NCBI GenBank assembly: GCA_900315635.1
Contig: OMZV01000009.1
Span: 1-64,000 of the forward strand
Direction: 5' to 3'
Length of the DNA: 64,000 nt
Origin: an uncultured Prevotella sp.
GTDB lineage: Bacteria > Bacteroidota > Bacteroidia > Bacteroidales > Bacteroidaceae
The notes below the pieces were generated by a model. That model was not told the origin of the DNA. It did not search any database and was given only the letters and a program-made list of their open reading frames with translations. Of this stretch, positions 46,385-53,218 are shown piece by piece (position 1 is the first letter of the stretch; every line of letters begins with the position of its first letter). The translations under genes were made by a program, and so were the position numbers.

Positions 46385-46648
46385 TTCTGTCCGTTGCTCT
46401 CTTGTCTTGCTTTGGGTGCCTACTTGCATTCTTTCCGGTGCTCGTTTGTCTTCTGAAAGGGTATCTTTCACGAATGTTTTTAATTTATTTTTAAATTGAA
46501 AACAAATTATTTTCTATTCGTTTTTAATTTATTTTTATTTGTAAGAGATACCGTTTTATAACGCAATCAGCCATCGGTTTCAATACAAAAGATCATCCAT
46601 TTCAAAGCAAGAAACTATCGATTTCAATGCAAGAGGCTATCGATTACA
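46385..46648. repeat. Twelve-unit 22-bp-phased array between trpF and trpA
   Basis: Cutting the sequence every 22 bp from 46385 gives 12 units in one register. Units at 46385 and 46429 match at 18 of 22 positions (TTCT.TCCG.TGCTC..TTGTC). Those at 46473 and 46517 share GTTTTTAATTTATTTTTA exactly 44 bp apart. The last four (46561-46648) share CATCGATTTCA-like cores. The unit at 46539 contains AAGAGATACCG and that at 46451 GGGTATCTTTC, linking this array to copies A, C and D. A possible further unit lies at 46363. Confidence 0.82.
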
Positions 46649-46660
46649 ATGCCTGAAGGC

Positions 46661-47356
46661 TTATTGCCGGACTTGTTCGATGAACTTTCTGAGTTTTTCT
46701 ACATCCTTAAAGGCAGGCGAGGTCTCGAACTTTGAGTTAAGGTCGATGCCTATGCATTGTGGATGGCTGAACTCACGGATGCGCTCGGTGTCGTCGGGTC
46801 CGATGCCACCGCTAAGCAAGAACGGCGTCTTACCATCGTAAGCATCGAGCACTGACCAGTCGAACTTCTCCCCGCTGCCACCTTTAAGCTGTGTCTTTGT
46901 GTCGAAGAGGAAGTAATCGACATGACCTTCATAGTCCTTGTATTTAGCCACATCGTCGGCAGTCTTGATGTTCAACGCCTTCATGATTTTTATGTTCGGA
47001 TGGATGTCAGGGTCGAGAGTACGGCGCAAATTGTCAATCATCACGGTATTCTCGGAGCCATGCAACTGGACAATGTCAAGCTTATAGTTGTACACTCGGG
47101 TAACGATGTTCTGCGGCATATCGTCAACAAACACCCCCACCCGCTTAACCTTGCTGGCTGAAACATCATTGTCGGTCTTGCCAATGAGTGACGAATAATC
47201 GGGAATGATGCCTGCATTGGAACTCAACTGGCTGACATAACGAGGGCTCTTCGGAAAGAAGATGAAGCCCATCCAGTCGATTCCGAGTGCTGCTACCTGC
47301 CGGATATTCTCTGCATCACGCATTCCACAGACCTTGATTATCATATCGTTGTTCAT
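46661..47356 (-). CDS. trpF: Phosphoribosylanthranilate isomerase
   Basis: A 231-residue TIM-barrel isomerase acting on N-(5'-phosphoribosyl)anthranilate. IKVCGMRDAENIRQVA carries the catalytic Cys, GVFVDD and VQLHGSE are standard, and the catalytic Asp is in FLFDTKTQLKGGSGEKFDW. Phosphate loop LSGGIGPDD. Separate from trpC, as usual in Bacteroidales. 6 nt after trpC. Confidence 0.95.
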   Translation of the reverse strand: MNNDMIIKVCGMRDAENIRQVAALGIDWMGFIFFPKSPRYVSQLSSNAGIIPDYSSLIGKTDNDVSASKVKRVGVFVDDMPQNIVTRVYNYKLDIVQLHGSENTVMIDNLRRTLDPDIHPNIKIMKALNIKTADDVAKYKDYEGHVDYFLFDTKTQLKGGSGEKFDWSVLDAYDGKTPFLLSGGIGPDDTERIREFSHPQCIGIDLNSKFETSPAFKDVEKLRKFIEQVRQ

Positions 47357-47362
47357 CGTTTA

Positions 47363-48169
47363 TTATTCACTTAAAGCTGAAATGAACTCTGCCAGTGCTT
47401 TGCCCGGGTCTTCTTCCTTCATGAATCGCTCGCCCATAAGGAATCCGTTGAAGCCTGCCTGGCGCAAGTCCTTGACTGTTTGCGGATTGGATATACCGCT
47501 CTCGCTGACCTTTACGCCTCCCTTCGGCAGTTTCTCAGCCAGCCGGAATGAGTTCTGGACATCTGTAATGAATGTTCCGAGGTTGCGGTTGTTGATGCCA
47601 TACATGTCCGGTTCGAGCTCTACATAGTCCAAGTCACGCTCGGAATGCATCTCCAGCAACGCCTCAAGCCCTAGCTGATGGGCGGTATCGAGCAAGTGGC
47701 GGCATTCATCGAGAGTCAGGTCGGCAGCTATAAGCAGTACAGCCGAAGCCCCGCTATGGCGAGCCTGAAGAAGCTGATAGTCGTCGATGATGAAGTTCTT
47801 GTAGAGTATCGGGATGGTGACACCGGTCGCACGGGCATCCTGAATGAACTCGTCATAACCTCCGAAGTACTCTTTGTCGGTGAGAATACTGAGTGCCGAG
47901 GCTCCATTGTCCTGATAGCTCTTTGGCACTACCGACGATTTGGCGTCCTTGTGAATCCATCCCTTCGAAGGACTCTTGCGCTTGAACTCACTTATTATGC
48001 CAGTCTTGCTTTCGGCGAGTGCCTTTTTCATCGACGGAACGGGCTTCTCCAGCATAGGAGCTGTCAGCTCATAAAGTCGGCGCATACTAAGCATCGACTT
48101 CCATTCCTCGACTTCCTGCCGCTTGTGGGCAACTATCTCTTCTAGTATATCCATAGCTTTGTTCTTCAC
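47363..48169 (-). CDS. trpC: Indole-3-glycerol phosphate synthase
   Basis: A 268-codon frame; the second ATG at 48154 gives the family start MDILEEIVAHKRQEVE (263 residues) and may be the true one. Motifs FKRKSPSKGWI, LTDKEYFGGY, ILYKNFIIDDYQ and SESGISNP are those of IGPS. Ring closure and decarboxylation of carboxyphenylaminodeoxyribulose phosphate. 10 nt after trpD. Confidence 0.94.
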   Translation of the reverse strand: MKNKAMDILEEIVAHKRQEVEEWKSMLSMRRLYELTAPMLEKPVPSMKKALAESKTGIISEFKRKSPSKGWIHKDAKSSVVPKSYQDNGASALSILTDKEYFGGYDEFIQDARATGVTIPILYKNFIIDDYQLLQARHSGASAVLLIAADLTLDECRHLLDTAHQLGLEALLEMHSERDLDYVELEPDMYGINNRNLGTFITDVQNSFRLAEKLPKGGVKVSESGISNPQTVKDLRQAGFNGFLMGERFMKEEDPGKALAEFISALSE

Positions 48170-48179
48170 TCTTAACTTA

Positions 48180-49184
48180 TTAAGAGTTTAATTCTACAAA
48201 CTTCTTGAATGTATTGAGTGCCGCACCGCTATCGATACTCTTGCGGGCTATTTCGATGCACTCTGAGATTTCCTTCTTGCCCTTTTCAAGGACTTGAATT
48301 CCGAAGGCAGCATTGGCAAGGACAATGTTCTTCTGTGCTGGCAGAGCCTTGTTGGCAAGTACATTGTCGAATATCTGCTTGGCTTCTTCCTCGGTAGCGC
48401 CACCCACGACTTCCTCGGGTTTTGCATAATCGAAGCCAAGGTCTGACGGCTTGAACACCTTCTCATAGTTGTTCGTTATGACCTTGAAGTCATCGGTAAG
48501 TGATATTTCGTCATAACCGTCAACACTGTTAACGATACCATAGTCGATGCCAAGCTTCTGATAGACTTGGTTGTAAAGTCGCATCTGGTCGAGTGTTGCC
48601 GTTCCGAGAAGCTGGCATTGAGGCTTCGACGGATTGATAATCGGGCCGAGGAGGTTGAAGAATGTCGGGAATGGCAGTGCCTTACGGATAGGTCCGACGA
48701 ACTTCATTGCCTTGGCGAAAAGCTGTGCATGAAGATAGACAATGCCACACTCGTCGAGACAGCGGTTGAGTTTGTCAATATCATCGGTGAACTTCACGCC
48801 GTGATTAGCTATGACGTTAGATGCTCCGCTTACTGATGTGGCTGCATAGTTGCCGTGCTTTGCAACCTTATAGCCTGCTCCGGCGATGACGAAGCAAGAG
48901 GTTGTTGAGATATTGAATGTGTTCTTACGGTCTCCGCCAGTACCTACAACATCGATATAGCGGTCGGCTTTCAATGGCACCGGGACACCTGTTTCGAGAA
49001 TTCCATCACGGAAACCGAGCAATTCGTCAACGGTAATGCCACGCATCTGAATCGCTGTTAGCAGAGCAGAGATCTCTGCGTCGTTCAACTCTCCCTTGGT
49101 TATGCCAATGAGTATTTCCTTTGCCTGTTCACGAGTGAGCTCCTCGTGGTTCAACAACTGATTGAAAATTCCGTTTACATCCAT
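48180..49184 (-). CDS. trpD: Anthranilate phosphoribosyltransferase
   Basis: A 334-residue enzyme attaching phosphoribose from PRPP to anthranilate. PRPP loop VGTGGDRKNTFNISTTSCFV, then KHGNYAATSVSGASN and GPIRKALPFPTFFNLLGPIINP. Here it is the first structural gene after the attenuator, whereas trpB comes first in the Bacteroides order I recall. Confidence 0.95.
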   Translation of the reverse strand: MDVNGIFNQLLNHEELTREQAKEILIGITKGELNDAEISALLTAIQMRGITVDELLGFRDGILETGVPVPLKADRYIDVVGTGGDRKNTFNISTTSCFVIAGAGYKVAKHGNYAATSVSGASNVIANHGVKFTDDIDKLNRCLDECGIVYLHAQLFAKAMKFVGPIRKALPFPTFFNLLGPIINPSKPQCQLLGTATLDQMRLYNQVYQKLGIDYGIVNSVDGYDEISLTDDFKVITNNYEKVFKPSDLGFDYAKPEEVVGGATEEEAKQIFDNVLANKALPAQKNIVLANAAFGIQVLEKGKKEISECIEIARKSIDSGAALNTFKKFVELNS

Positions 49185-49263
49185 AGTTCTTTATTTTTGG
49201 GGACTCATCCAACAACTGTCATTAGTATGATGAAATGCGTCCATTCGACATATCATTTTAAGC

Positions 49264-49294
49264 AAAAAAGGCTCGTCGTGATTTACGACGAGCC
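49264..49294 (-). terminator. trp attenuator terminator
   Basis: On the minus strand GGCTCGTCGT / ACGACGAGCC, 10 perfect base pairs with a 5-nt loop, followed by TTTTTTGC, 80 nt before trpD. An alternative (antiterminator) pairing with 49333-49350 exists: GTCGTGA with TCACGAC, TACG with CGTA and AGCC with GGCT, in antiparallel order. Forming it destroys the terminator. Confidence 0.9.
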
Positions 49295-49343
49295 CTTTTC
49301 TGTTTTTCGTTATCTATTAGGAATAACCCCACGGCTGCGTATC

Positions 49344-49403
49344 TCACGACTTTTTAAATCCTGAGCGACGCCACCACCATGCTGTGTTATTCTGATTCTT
49401 CAT
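49344..49403 (-). CDS. trpL: trp operon leader peptide
   Basis: A 19-codon ORF, MKNQNNTAWWWRRSGFKKS, with three consecutive Trp codons (49371-49379). It lies 26 nt after a strong promoter box and just before the attenuator. A ribosome stalled on the Trp codons would leave 49333-49350 free to pair with the terminator's 3' arm, allowing read-through when Trp-tRNA is scarce. This is classical ribosome-mediated attenuation; regulation is inferred from sequence only. Confidence 0.9.
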   Translation of the reverse strand: MKNQNNTAWWWRRSGFKKS

Positions 49404-49428
49404 TGTTATTTGTTTTCTTTTGTATGTG

Positions 49429-49460
49429 CAAAGGTACAATATAAAAACTATACTTCCAAA
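49429..49460 (-). promoter_or_regulatory. trp operon promoter
   Basis: Minus strand: TTTG (49460-49457), 20-nt spacer, TACCTTTG (49436-49429). Confidence 0.85.
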
Positions 49461-49667
49461 ACTTTTCTTGTTAAATTTCAATCAATCCGTAATTTTTTAG
49501 ATATTCAGCGGACACAATATGCCAACAAAGACACTATACATTATTAATATATAGAGCATAAAACAATTCAATAATTTTAAGGATTGAAATATAATATAAG
49601 TTGATTCCGTACGTTTAATCAATAGAATCCGCCATTCAGGCGGGTAATTATGAACGATTAAACTCAG

Positions 49668-49802
49668 ATGCCTATGATGCAGTATTTTACTCACGAAGAC
49701 CTGAATCCATCAGAACGAACCCTGAGCCTCATCAGGCAGATAGCCTACACCTATCGTCCTGTTGAGATTAATGGTAAAATGGAATCTTACTGTCTTAATT
49801 AA
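49668..49802 (+). CDS. 44-residue conserved small protein
   Basis: ATG to TAA, 44 residues beginning MPMMQYFTHEDLNPSERTLS and ending ESYCLN; ATGs at codons 3 and 4 are alternative starts. Soluble, no signal or span. I recall short Bacteroidales hypothetical proteins with the pattern FT-EDL-PS-RTL-LIRQIAYTYR, but cannot check. The stop abuts the rpe start with no gap, strongly suggesting coupled translation. A small hairpin CCGCC-ATTCA-GGCGG lies upstream (49629-49643). Confidence 0.7.
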   Translation: MPMMQYFTHEDLNPSERTLSLIRQIAYTYRPVEINGKMESYCLN

Positions 49803-50459
49803 ATGAAAGAAGTTATTGTATCGCCGTCACTGCTTGGCGGCAACCCGCTTAACATTGAGAAAGATGTTGAGATGATTAACAACAGTGAAGCCGACTGGCT
49901 GCATATAGATATTATGGACGGTGTATTCGTCCCTAACATAGCTATCGGCATCCCTGTTCTTCAAGGTCTCGGAAAGATTTGCCGGAAGCCTCTTGACGTT
50001 CACCTGATGATTGTCCACCCTGAAAAATGGATTGACTTGATAGCTTCTACCGGGGCAATGATGATGAACGTCCACTATGAAGCATGCACTCATCTACACC
50101 GTGTAGTGCAGCAGATTCATCAGGCTGGTATGAAAGCAGCCGTTACTCTGAACCCTGCTACACCGGTGAGTATGCTTGAAGACATCATCAACGATGTTGA
50201 CATGGTGTTGCTTATGAGCGTCAATCCGGGATTCGGCGGACAAAAGTTCATTGAACATACATACGCAAAAGTCGACCGTCTTCGCCGTTTAATTGACGAA
50301 AACGGAAGCCATGCGCTCATTGAAATAGATGGTGGGGTAAATGCGGAGACCGCTCCGAAGCTCATTGCTCACGGTGCCGACGTGCTTGTTGCTGGCTCAT
50401 ACGTTTTCAAGTCGGACGACCCTAAAGCAAAGATTGCAGAGCTTAAGAATATCCGCTAA
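49803..50459 (+). CDS. rpe: Ribulose-phosphate 3-epimerase
   Basis: A 218-residue TIM-barrel epimerase of the pentose phosphate pathway, interconverting ribulose-5-P and xylulose-5-P. Motifs: SPSLLGGNPLNIEKDVEMI, LHIDIMDGVFVPNI, DVHLMIVHPE, LLMSVNPGFGGQKFIEH and IEIDGGVN, holding the metal ligands and catalytic Asp residues. Probably co-transcribed with the preceding small gene. Confidence 0.96.
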   Translation: MKEVIVSPSLLGGNPLNIEKDVEMINNSEADWLHIDIMDGVFVPNIAIGIPVLQGLGKICRKPLDVHLMIVHPEKWIDLIASTGAMMMNVHYEACTHLHRVVQQIHQAGMKAAVTLNPATPVSMLEDIINDVDMVLLMSVNPGFGGQKFIEHTYAKVDRLRRLIDENGSHALIEIDGGVNAETAPKLIAHGADVLVAGSYVFKSDDPKAKIAELKNIR

Positions 50460-50502
50460 TAGGTCTTTCTCCTTAAAAATGAGGGACCAAGGTAGCTCTC
50501 AC

Positions 50503-51099
50503 TTAAGCTAACTGCAACTGTACATCGTGTTCCTTAGCCATTCGGCGAAGGTTGAGGATGGCATAACGCATGCGTCCGAGGCTGGTATTAATGCTTACTC
50601 CGGTGGTCTCGGCTATTTCCTTGAATGACATTTCCTGATAGAAACGCATATAGACGACCTCACGCTGTGATGCCGGAAGAAGATTCATCATGCGCTTTAC
50701 GTCAGCCAAGACCTGATTATTGACGAAGTGGCTCTCAATGCTATTAAGGGTCACATCGGCTCCGCCGACATTCGACAAGTCATTATCCTTTGGAGCTTCG
50801 ACTATTTTGTCATTGCGCTGATCGCGATACCAGTCCATGATTTCATTGTGGGCTATGCGCATAACCCATGCGCTGAACTTTCCGTTCGGCACATAACGCT
50901 TCTGTTGCAACTGCGTGATGACCTTGACAAAGGTGTCCTGGAAGACATCGTTGGCAACGTCGCGGTTGCGAACCACAAACAGGATATACATGAAAACCTT
51001 ACGCTGATTATTGCTCAACAGTATGTCGAAAGCCCTGTTGTTACCTTCAATATATGAGATGGCCAACTCTTCGTCAGTCATCTCGTTCAGATTTTTCAT
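50503..51099 (-). CDS. ECF-type RNA polymerase sigma factor
   Basis: A 198-residue sigma-70 family protein with regions 2 and 4 only. Region 2 (about 20-90) includes DVFQDTFVKVITQL and GKFSAWVMRIAHNEIMDWYR; region 4 (about 135-190) includes LPASQREVVYMRFYQEMSFKEIAETTGVSINT. No anti-sigma gene adjoins it, unlike many Bacteroidota ECF genes next to FecR/SusCD systems, so it may be a general or stress sigma. Confidence 0.92.
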   Translation of the reverse strand: MKNLNEMTDEELAISYIEGNNRAFDILLSNNQRKVFMYILFVVRNRDVANDVFQDTFVKVITQLQQKRYVPNGKFSAWVMRIAHNEIMDWYRDQRNDKIVEAPKDNDLSNVGGADVTLNSIESHFVNNQVLADVKRMMNLLPASQREVVYMRFYQEMSFKEIAETTGVSINTSLGRMRYAILNLRRMAKEHDVQLQLA

Positions 51100-51186
51100 T
51101 CCTTAAAGATTTTGTTGTTATTTAAGTAATGGTGCTCCGATAGGCCTCCTAATTTAGTTTATAATACAAATATTGTTAAGCGACTG

Positions 51187-51217
51187 CAAATATAATGACT
51201 TTTCTAATTTCATGCAA
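51187..51217 (-). promoter_or_regulatory. Promoter of the ECF sigma gene
   Basis: Minus strand: TTG (51217-51215), 20-nt spacer, TATATTTG (51194-51187). Confidence 0.7.
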
Positions 51218-51269
51218 GTTTTTAACACAAAAAGTAACATTTCTATCTTTAAGAACGATATTTTTTGTG

Positions 51270-51277
51270 TACTTTTG
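51270..51277 (+). promoter_or_regulatory. topB promoter (-7 box)
   Basis: TACTTTTG ends only 5 nt before the topB ATG at 51283, implying a leaderless or nearly leaderless transcript if used. Confidence 0.5.
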
Positions 51278-51282
51278 CACTC

Positions 51283-53130
51283 ATGATTGTTTGTATAGCC
51301 GAAAAACCTAGCGTAGGAAGAGATATAGCACGCATTCTTGGAGCAACAGCCGACCACCGCTCATATATGGAGGGCAATGGCTATCAGGTTACATGGACTT
51401 TTGGACATCTGTGTGAACTGAAAGAGCCAGGTGATTACTGTGAGAACTGGAAGCATTGGTCGCTTGCAGCACTGCCTATGATTCCCCAACGGTTTGGAAT
51501 CAAATTAATTGACGATAAGGGAATTAAGGAACAATTTGCCACGATTAAAAAACTTTACGACAACGCCGACGAGATTATCAACTGCGGTGATGCCGGTCAA
51601 GAGGGTGAGCTCATTCAACGATGGGTTATGCAGAAGGCAAATGTGAAGTGCCCGGTGAAACGTTTGTGGATCTCTTCCATGACCGACGAGGCTATACGTG
51701 ACGGCTTTGCACATCTGAAGGAGCAAAAGGACTATGAGAGCCTTTACCTTGCCGGAGTTAGCCGTGCTATCGGCGACTGGCTGCTTGGCATGAATGCTAC
51801 AAGGCTTTACACACTGAAGTACGGACGGAACAGGCAGGTACTGTCAATCGGTCGTGTGCAGACTCCTACCCTGGCGCTTATTGTACAGAGGCAGAAGGAG
51901 ATCGACAACTTCAAGCCTGAGCCTTACTGGGTGCTGTCTACCATATACCGCAATACTCTATTTACCGCTTCATCGGGTAAGTTTACGAGTAAGGAAGAAG
52001 GAGAAAAGGCTTTCAGCCTTATCGAAGGAAAGCCTTTTACCATAGCGAGCGTGACGAAGAAAAACGGCACCGAACAACCTCGCCAGCTATATGACCTGAC
52101 GTCATTGCAGGTTGACTGCAACCGTAAGTTCGGCTATTCTGCCGACTTAACGCTCAACACGGTACAGAGTCTTTATGAGAAGAAGTTCACTACCTACCCT
52201 CGTGTTGACACTCAGTATCTTAGCGATGACATCTATCCTAAATGTCCGGGGATAATGAATGGGTTGTTCCAGACCAGTTTCGGAGCCAACCGTCCATACG
52301 CAAACCTTATCCGTCCACTTGGAGGAAAGGCTCTGAAAAAGTCAAAGCGTGTGTTCGACACATCAAAAGTCACCGACCACCACGCCATTATTCCTACCGG
52401 TGTTCCGCCACGTGGGCTGACAGATATTGAATCAAATGTATTCAACCTCATTGCCCTGAGATTCATTTCCGTATTCTATCCCGACTGTAAATTCGCCACA
52501 ACAACGGTTATTGGCAAGGTACAGCCAGACAATGGCAAGGCTATTGACTTCAAGGCAACGGGCAAGGAGATTCTCGAGCCGGGTTGGCATGTCGTCTATG
52601 GAAAGGATACCGATGACGAGAATGACGGCAAGCAGGCAAACGACACAAAGATTCTGCCGCACTTCGAGAAGGGAGAGTCGGGTCCTCACAAGCCAACGCT
52701 CACCGAGAAGATGACGACTCCACCTAAGCATTACACTGAAGCTTCATTGCTTCGTGCCATGGAAACAGCCGGTAAGTTCGTTGAAGACGAGGAGCTTCGG
52801 GCTGCTTTAAAGGAGAACGGAATCGGTCGACCATCATCACGTGCCGGGATAATCGAGACCCTTTTCAAGCGCCATTACATTCGGCGTAAGCGCAAGAACC
52901 TAGAAGCTACCGACACTGGTATAGCCCTTATTGACACTATCCATGAGAAGTTGCTTACTTCGGCTGAGCTCACCGGAATATGGGAGAAGAAGCTTCGTGA
53001 CATTGAACATCATAAGTATGACCCCGCGCAGTTCATCAACGGGCTGAAAGAACAGATTACCGACATAGTAAGGGACGTCCTTTCGGACAATTCACGGAAC
53101 ATGATTCCAACCGTTGAGGATAAAGGATAA
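51283..53130 (+). CDS. topB: DNA topoisomerase III (type IA)
   Basis: A 615-residue type IA topoisomerase. The TOPRIM domain starts MIVCIAEKPSVGRDIARILG, with the acidic motif NCGDAGQEGELIQRW. The active-site Tyr305 lies in FTTYPRVDTQYLS, and HHAIIPTG and LLRAMETAG follow. The frame is open 18 nt further upstream (51265), but the family start is at 51283. Chromosomal housekeeping rather than mobile-element type seems likely, since no element genes are nearby, but that is inference. Confidence 0.93.
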   Translation: MIVCIAEKPSVGRDIARILGATADHRSYMEGNGYQVTWTFGHLCELKEPGDYCENWKHWSLAALPMIPQRFGIKLIDDKGIKEQFATIKKLYDNADEIINCGDAGQEGELIQRWVMQKANVKCPVKRLWISSMTDEAIRDGFAHLKEQKDYESLYLAGVSRAIGDWLLGMNATRLYTLKYGRNRQVLSIGRVQTPTLALIVQRQKEIDNFKPEPYWVLSTIYRNTLFTASSGKFTSKEEGEKAFSLIEGKPFTIASVTKKNGTEQPRQLYDLTSLQVDCNRKFGYSADLTLNTVQSLYEKKFTTYPRVDTQYLSDDIYPKCPGIMNGLFQTSFGANRPYANLIRPLGGKALKKSKRVFDTSKVTDHHAIIPTGVPPRGLTDIESNVFNLIALRFISVFYPDCKFATTTVIGKVQPDNGKAIDFKATGKEILEPGWHVVYGKDTDDENDGKQANDTKILPHFEKGESGPHKPTLTEKMTTPPKHYTEASLLRAMETAGKFVEDEELRAALKENGIGRPSSRAGIIETLFKRHYIRRKRKNLEATDTGIALIDTIHEKLLTSAELTGIWEKKLRDIEHHKYDPAQFINGLKEQITDIVRDVLSDNSRNMIPTVEDKG

Positions 53131-53153
53131 GCCGTGGGACAACCGCCGACTTA

Positions 53154-53172
53154 TCTCATTCATAGAATGAGA
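53154..53172. repeat. Small perfect hairpin between topB and porE
   Basis: TCTCATTC-ATA-GAATGAGA, 8 bp perfect; no T run, so a weak terminator or mRNA structure at best. Confidence 0.5.
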
Positions 53173-53218
53173 GCCACTGAGAATATAATAAAAGAGTTAA
53201 TTCTGCGTTATTAAAAGT

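Noticed and set aside
46385..46648. CRISPR array
   Set aside because: Units are contiguous 22-mers without constant repeat plus unique spacers, and no cas gene is nearby.
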